The notes under the pieces: generated by a model | What the model was told of the DNA's origin: nothing | Database searches by the model: none | Seen by the model: only the letters and a program-made list of their open reading frames with translations | DNA from: Anniella stebbinsi | Taxonomy: Eukaryota; Chordata; Lepidosauria; Squamata; Anniellidae | NCBI GenBank assembly: GCA_029215795.1 | Contig: JARDYH010000003.1 | Location: 67,712,109 to 67,776,108, forward strand | Direction of reading: 5' to 3' | DNA length: 64,000 bases | Made by a program: the position numbers and the translations under genes | Shown: positions 43,265 through 54,361 of the stretch, piece after piece | How the letters are laid out: the number at the start of each line of letters is the position of its first letter | Position numbering within the stretch: position 1 is the stretch's first letter

Positions 43265-44100
43265 TGGTTCTTCTGACTGGATAGAGGGTGTTCAACCTGT
43301 TTGAGATGGGGTTGCACTCCCCCTGAAGCAATAGGTTCATAGCTTGGGGGTTCTCCTAGAACCATCCCTGTCACTTGAGGCTCAGGTGGCCTTGGTGGCA
43401 CGGAGTGCCTTCTACCAACTTTGGTTGGTGGCCCAGTTACACCCCTATCTGGACAGGGATAACCTGGCTTCAGTTGTCCATGCTCTGGTAACCTCCAAGT
43501 TAAATTACTGCAATGCACTCTATGTGGGGCTGCTTTTGAAGATGGTTCAGAAGCTGCAGCTTGTGCAAAATGCAGTTGCCAGATTGATATCAGGAACCAG
43601 AAGGTTCGAACATATAAGACCAACTCTGGACTGCTTGCATTGGCTGCCTGTATGTTTCCGAGCCCGATTCAAGATGCTGGTTTTAACCTATAAAGCCTTA
43701 CATGGCTTGGGACCACAATACCTGATGGCACGCCTTTCCCAACATGAACCTATATGTACACTATGCTCAACATCTAAGGTCGTCTTCCGAGTGCCTACTC
43801 TGAGGGAAGCTCGAATGGCAACAAGGGAGAGGGCCTTTTCAGTGGTGGCCCCCCAACTATGGAACAATCTATCCTCAATAAGGCTCACCTGGTGCCAACA
43901 GTATTATCTTTTCGGTGCCAGGTTAAGACTTTTTTCTTCTCCCAGGCATTTAACAGCATTTTAACTGACCCCTGGATAGTTGATATGCAGTTTGTTTTTA
44001 TGCTTTTTATGATTTTAAATTTAGTATAATGGTTTTTAAATGATCAATATTTTTAATCTTTGTAAACTGTCCAGAGAGCTTTGGCTATGGGGCAGTATGT

Positions 44101-44133
<33 letters not shown>
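43265..44133 (+). mobile_element. L2-type LINE with a near-intact C-terminal frame and (ATC)n tail
   Basis: A 206-aa open frame at 43344-43964 spans the region after the reverse transcriptase: LEPSLSLEAQVALVARSAFY, LVTSKLNYCNALYVGLLLKM, LQLVQNAVARLISGTRRFEH, LHWLPVCFRARFKMLVLTYK, ALHGLGPQYL and VVAPQLWNNLSSIRL. It ends at a stop near 43964, where the L2 ORF normally ends. The upstream polymerase and endonuclease are missing. The 3' UTR has AGAGCTTTGGCTATGGGGCA then (ATC)n at 44103-44133. Lack of stops over 206 codons suggests a younger insertion than its neighbours. It is incapable of autonomous movement. Confidence 0.88.
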
Positions 44134-44221
44134 CAAAATAAATTCAGCACCTTGACAGCTCCTTTAGACTTCTGGACGATTCTGACTAAAACCCAGAATG
44201 GATTCACAACTCCATCAAAAT

Positions 44222-44545
44222 CACATAGTTAAACTCGGAAACTATGGAATTCACTACCACAAGATGTAGTGATGGCCACAAATGTGGATGGCTTTAAAAG
44301 GGGATTAGATAAATTCCTGGAGGAGAAAGCTATCAGTGGCTACTAGTCCTGATGGCTATGTGTTACCTCCACTATCTGAGGCAGTATGCCAATGTACACC
44401 AGTTACTGGTGAACATGGGTGGTAGGGTGCTGTTGAACTCATGTCCTGCTTGTGGAGTCCAGGTTGACAGCTGGTTGGTCACTGTGTGAACTGAGTATTG
44501 GACTGGTCTGATCCAGCAGGGCTCTTCTTAGGTTCACTAATCCAT
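44222..44545 (+). mobile_element. CR1/L3-type LINE 3' end
   Basis: CTATGGAATTCACTACCACA, AGATGTAGTGATGGCCAC, CTACTAGTCCTGATGGCTAT, TGTACACCAGTTACTGGTGA, CATGTCCTGCTTGTGGA and CTGGTCTGATCCAGCAGGGC, TCTTCTTAGGTTC. This is a well-known reptile CR1-type 3' end, distinct from the octamer-ended CR1 copies. Confidence 0.88.
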
Positions 44546-44604
44546 CACTCCTTAATGAGCCCTATGTATACTCTGATTATCTTTATCCTGTGTGGCACAT
44601 GTGT

Positions 44605-44955
44605 TGTAGAACCAGGGTGTAGATACTCAGGCCTTCCTGGGGGCCAAATCTGGCCCTCTGGGGTTCCCTAGAAAGCCATGACTACTCTCCCTGTCCCCAC
44701 CCCCAGTCCTCCAACCACCAATCATTTCACAGTTTCCCTTCTTTTGTGAAGTTTTTCCTCCCTGCTAAAGGTTGAAATGCCTCTTCCTAAGGCTTAGTTG
44801 CTGCCAGTAAGAGCTTTAAGCTAAAATATGCTGGTATATTGGCTGTGGCCTTTTGCCTTCAGTCACAACTACCACTGGAATGTGGCCTCCAAGAGCTTTT
44901 GTAAAATGGAATTCAGCCCTTGGGCTGAAAATGGTTCTGCACCCCTGGTGCACAA
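44605..44955. repeat. Possible hAT-like repeat, CAGGGGTGCAGAACC ends
   Basis: CCAGGGTGTAGATACTCAGG at the left and TGGTTCTGCACCCCTGG at the right are inverted. GGGGGCCAAATCTGGCCCTC and GGAATTCAGCCCTTGGGC are recognisable blocks of a common reptile repeat. No clean target duplication was found. Confidence 0.5.
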
Positions 44956-44959
44956 GATA

Positions 44960-46165
44960 TAATCTGGCTGATCTGCTTTCATTTGCAGTTAGACTGGGGA
45001 GACATTAATTATTTTGATTTACATTTTATTTGTTTATTTTGACACTGTTTTATATTAAAAAGAACGTTCCTAGCTTCTGTGTTTTGGCCACATAACTTCT
45101 GGCTGAGTACTAGTTGGGCTGGCTGCATTACAGTAGGCAGCCTGGATACAGCATTTCATGATGCACCTTGGGAAGTAAGCGAGTCTCCCAAATGCACCAG
45201 TGCAAGTTTTGACCAAACCTCCATTCCTCACCTGAGGGCAGCCCTCTTCTTCCCCTTTCCCACACCCATGACAAACACCCAGGCATCAGTCTGCCTCTAC
45301 GCTGGGAGGAGAAGGGATAGAATCATGTCCTTTCTGAGCCTGCAAGCATTCTTCTCACTGCCTCTTTCACAGCTGGAACAGGCTAGCAGTTTCCTCATAA
45401 CTATATATATATTTTCACCCCCTTCCCAAATGAGCAAAGATCATTTTCAAAACAAGATATAAAACATGCTGATTTACTGCTCTTTCTGAAGAGCACGACA
45501 ACATTCACGGCTAGCTACTAGCTAGGTCAGCAAGGACTTGAGGCTGTACAATAGTAAAGCAAAATTTCAGATTGCATGAGGAGACTCCACCGCCACCCCA
45601 CTTCTGGGAACTTTTTTGTTATTATATGCAATAGCTATAGGATTGCCACATCAGCGTTATCCTGAAGCTTGAGACTTACACAGGGCAGAACTTCAAAGTC
45701 TCATGGTGCAACAGTCCCCCCCCCAAAAGAGGGGGAGAACAATCAGGAAAAAGTGGGGGGGAGGTGTTCTACATCCCCATCTCTCTCCTTTTAAAAGGAC
45801 CCCCTTCCCTATTTTTCCAGTGGGGGGAATTGACATTTTAGGAGGGGATTTTAAAATCCCTTATGAAATATTTTCTCTTTCAAAATGCTGAATTCCTTTT
45901 TAAAGTAATGTTTTAAAATAAATTTTATACTCTTATTACACTGCTGCAGAATTACTAGATCCAATATTAAAATTCTGCAATGTTCCCAATGATAGCAATG
46001 TTACTGAAATTTTCTAGGTAATGCTCTCAGGACTCAATATTGGACAAGCTATTTTAAGTTGCAGAATGCAGAGCCTCTTTAGCACAAGCTAGAAGTCGCT
46101 GTGCGTATTGCTCTTGCAACATGGTGGCAAGGCCTTTGAACAACATAGATTCTGATCCTCACCTC
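44960..46165. other. Unassigned DNA
   Basis: No gene seen. The 127-aa frame at 45079-45462 has no domain and includes a low-complexity Ser/Phe/Pro region. A GGGGGG/CCCCCC-rich patch is at 45715-45850. Confidence 0.45.
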
Positions 46166-46170
46166 TCTCA

Positions 46171-46391
46171 GAGCCAAAACTGACATTACTTTAAATCCAT
46201 GAATAGCTGCTACGCCTTTTTCTTTCATTAATTTTTATGCCGGAGTAGGCACTAGGGCCTGATCCAGATTGGGATACTAGCACGGTAGGTTGGAGACTTT
46301 AAGATCTGGATTGGACTTGCTACACCTACTCCAGAGTGAAAATGAAAAACAGACACAGCTGCTGCTAGATACAGATCTAATCTTTTGGCCC
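46171..46391. repeat. Palindromic MITE-like repeat, GACATTACTTTAAATC family
   Basis: GAGCCAAAACTGACATTACT, TTAAATCCAT at the left pairs with ACAGATCTAATCTTTTGGCC at the right. Internal GGAGTAGGCACTAGGGCC and CCTACTCCAGAGTGAAAATG are inverted. A relative is at 12900. Confidence 0.7.
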
Positions 46392-46425
46392 TTAGATTTC
46401 TCCATCTAAAAGGCTTCTGCTACTC

Positions 46426-46500
46426 TATCCTATACATGTCTAATCAAAAGTAATTTTGATTCAGTGGGCTTTACTCCCACGTACAGGATTGCAGCCTTAG
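46426..46500. repeat. Short palindromic repeat, AATCCTATACATGTCTA type
   Basis: CTATCCTATACATGTCTAAT pairs with ACTCCCACGTACAGGATTGC. Relatives lie at 53415 and 63738. Confidence 0.55.
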
Positions 46501-46523
46501 CGACTAAGAAAAAATGAGGTAGC

Positions 46524-46524
<1 letters not shown>

Positions 46525-46557
<33 letters not shown>
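46525..46557. repeat. (AT)16 microsatellite
   Basis: A pure AT run of about 32 bases. Confidence 0.9.
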
Positions 46558-46559
<2 letters not shown>

Positions 46560-47515
46560 TCTGTGAGAATGGAGAAATGTCAAGAGAGAAACAAAGCAAG
46601 AACAAGTTAGAGTAAAATAGCAGTCTTATTTTGTAAAACCTGAAAACCTAACCAGCAACAAATAAAATCAATTAAACATCAGGCACAAAGAAAGAAATCA
46701 TGCCAAGGTCTCAAACCGCAACTATAAAGAAGTTTAAAATGGTGTCTCCTTTTTTCCTATTGCTTTTTTTATGCACAGCCCTTATGTGTGGAGTAGGGAT
46801 GATTAAATATTTCTGAAGCTCAAGTCCCAAGGCAAATACAACCACCACAAAACATTCTACAGACCAGCAACAGCAACCAGGCTAGTTCTCAGTAAGTCTC
46901 ACACTGATTTCCCACCCTGCTTAAAGCAAAAGGAAGGATCCCACATTACTTTCCCCAGATCTTTGGCAGAGAAGAAGGGAAGCCTTTTCCCCCAGTTCTG
47001 TGGGCAGAAATAGACTAAGGTGAATCTAAGTGGAGGAGTTTAAATACATGTGTAGTAATGGTGTGTCATGATGCCCCTGGATAACAGACATCAAAACCTT
47101 CCATGGATTCTATAAAACACAGAGAAACAAATTAAGATTAATTCTGGAATTTACTCTCACCCACCCCAGTTACCTCACTGGCATGGGCACTTGATACCAT
47201 TTATCCCACTACTTCCCAGATATCCCACTAGGTTGGGCCCTCACTTCTGATCAAAAACACTTTTTCTGGGTCCAGGTGTCCATGCTGGTGCTCATAGGCA
47301 AGTCAGGTTTCTCCTTTCCCTTCCAGTTCTCAAGGTTCAGCAACTATTCCTTCCTGGAGAGTTCCCCCTCATGGTACTCCACTAAGGTCCAACCTCTCTC
47401 AGCTGCCAATACCACCAATCAATTCTAGATGACCTTGACTGGGATTGTTCACTGGCTTCCCAAGTCACGGGAAGGATCCAAGTATCTGAGTTTACTGCTC
47501 CTCCCTGGTTACATA
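46560..47515. other. Unassigned DNA
   Basis: No gene or confident repeat seen. Confidence 0.45.
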
Positions 47516-47519
47516 TCAG

Positions 47520-47708
47520 GTAAGTACATAGGAAGCTGCCTGATACCAAATAGTACCACTGGTCCATCTAGACCGGTATTGTCAACAACGACTCACACAG
47601 CTCTCCAGGCTTGCAGGCAGGGATTTCCCCAGCCCTATTTAGAGATGCCTGGGATTGAAGCCGGGACCTTCTGCATGCAAAGCATCTATTCTACCATGAA
47701 TCACAGCC
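47520..47708 (-). repeat. tRNA-derived SINE, near full length
   Basis: On the plus strand: GTACATAGGAAGCTGCCTGA (3' tail), TGGTCCATCTAGACCGGTAT, CTCTCCAGGCTTGCAGGCAG, then TGGGATTGAAGCCGGGACC (box B complement) and CTGCATGCAAAGCATCTATT, CTACCATGAATCACAG (box A complement). Read in reverse it has a tRNA-like RNA polymerase III head of about 70 bases, a unique body and a tail. Family name uncertain; it is common in squamates as far as I recall. It is not a functional tRNA gene. Confidence 0.8.
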
Positions 47709-47728
47709 CCTCCTCATGATATAGAACA

Positions 47729-47860
47729 GTCTTCCCCAACTTGGGACCCTCCCAATGTTTTGCAGTTCAATTCCATCAGTCCCAGCCAGCATGGCCAATG
47801 GTCAGGAATTCTGGGAGTTGTAATTCAAAACATCTGGAAAGCATCAGCTGGGAGAAGGCT
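47729..47860. repeat. Short palindromic repeat, CCAGATGTTTTGG type
   Basis: GTCTTCCCCAACTTGGGACC, CAATTCCATCAGTCCCAGCC and AGCATGGCCAATGGTCAGGA, then TTCTGGGAGTTGTAATTCAA and AACATCTGGAAAGCATCAGC. It is directly adjacent to the SINE. Confidence 0.75.
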
Positions 47861-47864
47861 GGTA

Positions 47865-48820
47865 TGCTGGCCCTATTGGCAGGGGACTGGACTCCAGTGT
47901 TTCTTCCTGATAAGTCTCAGTCTCCCCTCACCTGGTGCTATCTGTTTATACCCTAGGCCAAAGCAACATCTCCTCTACCACCGTGGAGCCAATGAAAGGG
48001 TTCCCAAGTGTCTGTTAGCCTTGACTCTCCTTCCCACACTAGCTGATGTTCTGGTCTTCAGGCTGGCTGGTGTGCACATGGTATCTTGCCAGCGATATCA
48101 TTCCAAAGCACTGCCGCTTGCTGCCATTCTGACCTAGTCTCTGCCATGGCATGGAAGAGCAGTCCAACATGGCGAGCCCCAGTATCCCTCATATGCTGAT
48201 GTTCAAAAATTAAAGCACACAATACACACATAATTGTTCTGCTTTACTGAAGTAATGGAAAATAAATATTAGCAGATCAGGTGATGCAGACTATCTGCAC
48301 ATTAGGACAAGGAATCGTACTTAAAACATGAACTTTAATGAGACTACAAGGTATAGTTTTGCAACACTCCTAGTTCATGGATAATACAAGACTTTACAAA
48401 ATGGTTATGGCAAATAGACTCTGCCAATTTTAATGCACCAAATTTATTCATCTATTATTTAGTATTTAGTATATTTCTAATACACCTTATAACTAATGTT
48501 CTCTGGAGAGATTACAAACAGTTCTCAAATCCAAATGTAGTATAATCATATTATTGTACAATTATTTTACATCTAGGAAACAAAAAGTACATCTGTCAAA
48601 CTTATTTTGTAATGAAGCCTTTGAAGAAATCCTTGCTGGGCAAAATAAGTTTGTACAATGATGAAGTTGGGCTGAGTTGCCTTGAAAATGCTTTTTTAAA
48701 AAACAAATAGTATACATAGAATATTTATCACTGAGAAAATCACAATGCACATATACATCATGCAAGAGTGCACATCTCCAGAAAAATGAAGAATGGTGGC
48801 AAAGCAGTATGATGTTGGTA
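47865..48820. other. Unassigned DNA
   Basis: No gene seen. The 125-aa frame 47760-48137 overlaps the palindromic repeat and has no domain. Confidence 0.45.
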
Positions 48821-48832
48821 TTGCCCTTTATA

Positions 48833-49152
48833 TAGGCTGACCATATGAAAAGGAGGACAGGGCTCCTGTAACTTTAACAGTTGTAGAGAAAAGGGAATTT
48901 CAGCCAGTGTCATTTGTATGCAATTAGCTCCTGATGAAATTCCCTCTTCATCACAACTGTTAAAGTTGCAGGGGCCCTGCCTTCTTTTGTATATGGTCAC
49001 TCTAGTATGGTACCTGCAACTTTAACTGTTGTGATGAAGAGGGAATTTCACCAGGGACTAATTGCATACAAATGACACTGACTGAAATTCCCTTTTCTCT
49101 ACAACTGTTGAAGTTACAGGAGCCCTGTCCTCCTTTTCAGATGGTCAGCCTA
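48833..49152 (+). mobile_element. Palindromic hAT-type MITE, TAGGCTGACCAT family (320 bp, full)
   Basis: The termini are TAGGCTGACCAT and ATGGTCAGCCTA. An exact 8-bp duplication CCTTTATA lies at 48825-48832 and 49153-49160. The arms of about 130 bp flank an asymmetric centre (CTGCCTTCTTTTGTATATGG, TCACTCTAGTATGGTACC). Arm identity is high (left GGGAATTTCAGCCAGTGTCA, right TGACACTGACTGAAATTCCC). No transposase. This is the reference copy of the family here. Confidence 0.95.
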
Positions 49153-49289
49153 CCTTTATAAAGACTGTCAAAAAAGCTTCAAGTCATATGGAATGCTACA
49201 AGGCTGCTTCTTAGTTAGAATGAGGAGATAGGAACATATTGACCTGGCTTTTACCATCAAAATAAGCTAACGTAGCTAATTTAAATAGT

Positions 49290-49522
49290 GGTGAGTGCTG
49301 GGCATGTACAGGGGCATGAATTACATAATCACCACCCGGGTATGGTTTGTTGTTTCATCCAAACCTGGGCAGCATGGCTTGCTGAAGGGGGAAACAACCC
49401 TTCAACAGCCCATGGCTTATTGGAGAGTTTTTCCCCCTCCAACAAGCCATGATGCCTGGATATGAATGACATAACAAGCCGCGCCCAGGCGGTGATTATG
49501 GAAATCACACCCAGCACTCACC
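49290..49522. repeat. Palindromic MITE-like repeat, GGTGAGTGCTGGG ends
   Basis: The ends GGTGAGTGCTGGG and CCCAGCACTCACC are exact inverted repeats (13 bp). The inner CATAATCACCACCCGGG and CCCAGGCGGTGATTATGG are also inverted, as are GGCATCATGG-like blocks. No target duplication was read. Confidence 0.65.
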
Positions 49523-49584
49523 ATGATTGGAATAAGCCATTTAAATAATGATCATGCAAACTGGCCCATTCAGTTGGTCTTTCA

Positions 49585-49700
49585 GAAGATGCATTGGCTA
49601 CTTGAGCTTCTTGTCTCAATTCATGGAGTTGGCTTTATCTTTAAACCTTCACTACCTTGGACCCGTGAAGCTCAGACACCAACTCTCCCCATATGAGGCA
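49585..49700 (+). mobile_element. Decayed L2-type LINE fragment
   Basis: The segment CAGAAGATGCATTGGCTACT, TGAGCTTCTTGTCTCAATTC, TTAAACCTTCACTACCTTGG and ACCCGTGAAGCTCAGACACC resembles the LHWLP...F-KAL-x-x-LGP block in a mutated frame. Confidence 0.45.
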
Positions 49701-49704
49701 CTAC

Positions 49705-51520
49705 CAAGAATCCCCTTTTAAAAGAAGGCAATGTTGATGAAGGCCAGAACCAGTATGATTGCCAGGACAGGCATAAATGTGTTCCTTAACAATATCCACT
49801 GGTGTAGCCTCTGCTTACTTTTGGTCAGCTAAGAGATTGATTAGAGAAGAGTTCCAGATGGTTTTAAATAAAAATATCAGACATAGCAGCCATTATCTTC
49901 TGACAGCATTGAATAATTTGAGTTGCCACGAAAAGAGTTTTTACTTTTATCCCCCCACAATTGTATTAGGGTACAGAATTGATCCATAATAAATGGATCA
50001 AAATCAACTATTTCTCAGTGCTGCTGAGGCTCTCTCTTCTTTTCCTTTAATAGTTTATAAGCTGCCTTGAATTGTATGAAACAAAATAAGTTCTAAAATG
50101 ATGTTACAATAATTATTTATTTATTTTCATTTTATATAAAATTATTTTAGGCTGCCTTTAAAGATAAAACTCTTTAATCTCTGTGTTAGATGTTTTTAAA
50201 TACATTTCTATTATTATTATTATTATTATTATCATTATTAAAAGCACCAAAGTACTATAGACAGGACGAAGACCCACCCTGCTTTATTTTATAGTGCAGA
50301 AAATAATATTTGAGCTGTCAAATAAAACTCAGAATCTCAGTTGCAAGTAATCCAATACAAAGTTTCATTTTTTAAAGCTAGCTTGATGCTTTATAAAACT
50401 GACAAAAGCTACATTTTTTTTTCAATTTATTATTAAGTGTGGCACAGTTGCTCACAATCATCTGTCATAAATGAAAATATTACAGAAACAGCATAAACAT
50501 CAGGATGACTGGGATTAACAGAAATAGTCAGAGCTACACTATATGTCAGGAGGTCAGACCTGATGTGAAGAACTAAGATGTGTCAACCGCAAGTTAAATG
50601 CTAAGTCAAGTTTCCAAAGGCAAGCAGTAAGGTCAGAATGAAAGTCTGAATCAGGAAACATCGATCACACCGTTGAATCTTCGTATACAATTGCCAGGAT
50701 TTAATAGATTACTGTAAGGGTCACTCTTTCAGACATGACAGCTCTGTTTTTATTTTGTAACCAGATCTGCATCTTTCTAATGAAGCTGGAAAGCTGATAC
50801 ACAGATTGGACACTATCAGCTGCAGTTCCAGGCACTCCTAAGATGACGAACAGAGGGCAGTTTGGATCAGCCATGCAGAAGTTAAGAAGCTTGTGTGGTA
50901 AGAGCCTTGACTGGCAAATGGAAGTTCAAGCATCAGAATATGGCCAGATTAATGACAAAGAGAGCAGTCCTATGCTCACAAGATACCATCTAAGAGCCAT
51001 AAACGCAGCAGATCTCTCCTTCCAGGCTGAAGACAAAGCTTCAGAGCTTAGGATAGATGGTACACTTCAGCAGCAGCATGTTGCTTAGATGTCCATAGAA
51101 TTGCACTCTAGGTTGACCATCTAGTAGTTAGATGGAATTTGTAACAAAGGATTATACATTTTTCTTAGATAATATACAGGCTGAGAAGAATAACTTATTG
51201 GATGAATAATTGCTTATTTCAGAAAAGATCCAACAGTTATGCCTGTCTCCCCACCACCAACACCCCCCAAAAAATCCTAGAACTACCTTCCTGAGCCAGT
51301 AAAATTGTATTTGAGCCATAATTTCTGGAAAAAGACATGAAGATTATTCACCATAATGATCATAGATCTACCAGAGCACTGGACTAGCCATTTGAACAAT
51401 TATCAGTGAAAGCAATAGCAATTGGATGTGGAGGCTTAGATCCATAGTATCTGAAGGACCACTTTTCATATGTTCCTATTCATGCTCCGAGATGGTTATT
51501 AGAGAGCCCAGCTCCAAGTG
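49705..51520. other. AT-rich unassigned DNA with (ATT)n
   Basis: No gene seen. A TTA microsatellite lies at 50208-50239. Frames at 49777-49989 and 50843-51088 have no domain. Confidence 0.45.
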
Positions 51521-51524
51521 TCCC

Positions 51525-51720
51525 TGCATACTGAACTCTGGCAGGGGCTACTTGCGAGAAGGCCTTTTCTGTGGTAGCCCCCTTCCCAACTGTGGAAAGC
51601 CCTCCCTAGAGGTACACCTTGTTGATTTTTCACCACCAAGCATTTATCTTAAAGTTGTATTTTGAGTTTTTATCTGCAAGGATGTTTATTAAAATCTTTT
51701 TAGTATTGTTCTCGATATTT
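51525..51720 (+). mobile_element. L2-type LINE 3' remnant
   Basis: GAGAAGGCCTTTTCTGTGGT, AGCCCCCTTCCCAACTGTGG and AAAGCCCTCCCTAGAGGT match the C-terminal coding end at 43825-43890 (GAGAGGGCCTTTTCAGTGGT). A degraded tail follows. Confidence 0.65.
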
Positions 51721-51735
51721 TATTTCCCACTACAA

Positions 51736-51800
51736 CTGCCCATGCTGACTGGGGCTGGTGGGAGTTGCAGTCCAAAAGATGTGGAGTACACCAGGTGAAT
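51736..51800. repeat. Half copy of the CCAGATGTTTTGG palindromic repeat
   Basis: CCATGCTGACTGGGGCTGGT, GGGAGTTGCAGTCCAAAAGA, TGTGGAG is the right arm only. Confidence 0.6.
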
Positions 51801-52019
51801 TTATGTACAGTGCCCTAGGGGTTTCAGCTACAGGGTGACTCACAAATTAAATAATAAATCAAGATTGAGTTATTACTTTATTCTGAACATGGCATTTTAA
51901 GTTTTGTAGGATCTGGATTCTCACCACCAAGATATATGGCAACAGCAGGATAGAGATCAGTTAGGGTCAAACTACACATGATGTTAGTCACCCCGCTCTG
52001 CCATTAAGCACAGAGCATT

Positions 52020-52590
52020 GTTGGTAAATAGCCAGTGTGGAGCCAAATCCAGAACAAGTGGCTTTCTTAAATTCCTGGAGACTATTAAGTTGACGCATCT
52101 CTCCAGGCAGGCCATTCCACAGCCTGGGAGCGGCAGAAGACAAGGTCCTCTGGGTAATGGTTGTCAGCCTAGTTTTTGCTGACTGGAGTAAATTCTTCCC
52201 AGAAGATCTGAGTGTGCGGGGTGGATTGTACGGGAGAAGGTGATCCCACAGGTAACCTGCACCCAAACCATGTAGGGCTGTAAAGATAATGACCAACACT
52301 TTGTACTTCACCTGGAAACTGATCGGCAGCCAGTGGTGATTTTAAAGCTGGTGTAATGTGATCACCTCTAGGTGTACCAGTGACCAACCTGGCTGCCATA
52401 TTTTGAACTAGTTGAAGTTTCCGGACTAGGCACAAAGGTAGCCCTATGTACAGTGCATTGCAGAAGTTGAGCCTCGAAGTTACCAGTGTGTGCACTACCA
52501 TCTTTAGGTTTTCCAAATCTAGGAAGGGGAGCTGGCGTATCTGCCCCCCACAGTGGGGCCAATCATTTACATGGTCAAAAAAAAGTCCCA
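52020..52590 (-). mobile_element. L2-type LINE C-terminal remnant, second subfamily
   Basis: Two overlapping reverse frames (52169-52591 and 51988-52311) carry LVTSRLNFCNALYIGLPLCL, VRKLQLVQNMAARLVTGTPR, then after a frameshift VLVIIFTALHGLGAGYL, PRTLRSSGKNLLQSAKTRLT, and RLWNGLPGEMRQLNSLQEF. The latter matches the C-terminus of the 9425-11185 element (RLWNDLPGKIRQL), not the 8068/43265 type. The 3' UTR is missing, so the copy is truncated at both ends. Confidence 0.82.
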
Positions 52591-52594
52591 TTGA

Positions 52595-53410
52595 GCATTA
52601 GTGGTGCTAATGGACATAAGGCTGATATGACAAAGTAACTCAAAGCCATGATGAAAGACTCCTCAGCCATGGAATGTGTAGAAGCTCCACCCTTTGAATA
52701 GTGAAGGTTTTTACATACATTACCACAACAGGCCTTCAAATCCCATATGGTTTCAAATATCAGAATCTGTGTGAAATTCTGTACATGCTGTCAAGTAAAT
52801 CAAGCAAAAGAAAATAATTATGAGTAGAAAGCAATTCATTAAAATACAATTACACAGGGATAAAACATGATTGCTATATCATACTTTCTGGCTCCTTAAA
52901 CTTTATGTGTCTATATTGTAATATTATAGCTAAGGTGAATTCAATGACATTTTTTGTGGAGTGCTTTAATGAAGACAAAATTATGCACATGTAAGCCAGA
53001 AGAAGACACAAGTCCTATTAGCATCCTGTTTGGGTGGGCATTTTTGTAAGTGCTTTTCCCCCCTGAATGGAATAAAACAGGTTTTCCATATGAGGAAAGA
53101 CTTATGTGGTTTGATAAATCAACAAGACTAGAAATCAACAACAATATTTATAGCTGCTGCAGATATTTTAAAAAAGAAAACCATAGCATGGCCAGACAAA
53201 CAGTATGTCAAGCCCATTTTCCTGTCTCCATCATTTATCAGATCTAGATGTTCAAAGCACCCTCACACACAAAAGCATCTGTCAATAACTGAGTGCTCCA
53301 TTTTCTGGCATTTTCTTGTGAGGAACAACAAGGTGACTGCCTGAATTACCTCTGTGAGGGTTATAATTTGTCCCAATACCTATTTTCTTGTCAAAAATAC
53401 ATTGTATGCT
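52595..53410. other. AT-rich unassigned DNA
   Basis: No gene or confident repeat seen. Confidence 0.45.
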
Positions 53411-53414
53411 AGTA

Positions 53415-53505
53415 GTGCAATCCTATACATGTCTACACAGAAAGCAGTCCTATTCATTTAATGGAACTTACACCTAGGTAACTGTGTATAGAATTGCAGC
53501 CTTAG
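53415..53505. repeat. Short palindromic repeat, AATCCTATACATGTCTA type
   Basis: GTGCAATCCTATACATGTCT at the left and GTGTATAGAATTGCAGCC at the right are inverted. The centre is GTCCTATTCATTTAATGGAA, CTTACACC. Confidence 0.65.
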
Positions 53506-53509
53506 CCAT

Positions 53510-54105
53510 TAAAGCTTTGCAAAATTTAGAGGGGTGGGGTGGGGAGAAGACTTTAAACATCATCAATACATCATCATCATCAACAACAACAACAACCCTT
53601 TTGGATAGTTTCATTAGGTGGGCATGTATTGGACCACTAGTTATCATTATCTTCTTCTCTACTTGTTTTTTTAAAACTGTTCAGTTATTCCTTTGTTTAA
53701 AAGTGCAGTCTAATCACAGACAAAAGTGCAAGTCAATCCATCATGCTGCCTTAACTTTTTGCAACAGAAAAGCTGAAGTGTTAGGGATTTTTCAAAAAAA
53801 ATAAAAAAAATTATTTACATATGGTGCCCAATTATGTGGTAGTTTACAAAATTCCGTATTAAAATGCCTTTTAAAGTCAATGTAAAATAGTTTAAGAAAA
53901 GCACAGTATATTGTGATGACTCATCCCCCCACCGTCCACATCCCATCCCACCCTCTCCAAATAAATGCCTAATGGTCGATAAAATAGAAAAGGAGAGTTG
54001 TGGCTATCTTCCCAGGTGTTCCATACTGTTTCGTAGGTGACTGGATTGACACAACAAATTAAGATGAAAGATTGCCAAGAATTCTTTTGATTGACCACTA
54101 AATGG
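53510..54105. other. Unassigned DNA with short triplet repeats
   Basis: CATCAT and CAACAA triplets lie at 53570-53596. No gene seen. Confidence 0.45.
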
Positions 54106-54130
54106 ATGCAACACATACACACATGCATAC

Positions 54131-54131
<1 letters not shown>

Positions 54132-54161
<30 letters not shown>
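54132..54161. repeat. (CA)15 microsatellite
   Basis: A pure CA run. Confidence 0.9.
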
Positions 54162-54165
<4 letters not shown>

Positions 54166-54288
54166 GCAGCCTTGAGAAATGATTAAAAAGCAGCCCTCAC
54201 TTCCATTTTCCATGTGAATCCTGCTAGATACAGGACAGAAGCATAATGCAGAATAGGGAATTGCCTCTACCCCCAAATCTTTATAACG

Positions 54289-54361
54289 CCCTCTCCTGGC
54301 TGTAGTATGGTCTATTGACTGCAAATAAAGGTGGTGGTGGTGGTGGTTGCCCTCTCCTGGC
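54289..54361. repeat. (GGT)6 tract between direct repeats GCCCTCTCCTGGC
   Basis: GCCCTCTCCTGGC occurs at 54289 and again as TGCCCTCTCCTGGCC at about 54348. Between them lie 46 bases including (GGT)6. This resembles a small insertion with a 13-bp target duplication, as LINE-mediated insertions make, or a local duplication. Confidence 0.5.

Noticed and set aside
43135..43623. 162-aa reverse open frame
   Set aside because: It is antisense to the LINE coding frame at 43344-43964, whose translation has clear L2 similarity. The reverse frame has none.
44605..44955. 8-bp target duplication around the CAGGGGTGCAG-type repeat
   Set aside because: TGTAGAAC and GTGCACAA do not match well enough, so the superfamily is left open.
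47590..47708. Possible tRNA gene on the reverse strand
   Set aside because: Box A and box B-like sequences are present, but there is no complete cloverleaf. The sequence continues into the body and tail of a SINE.
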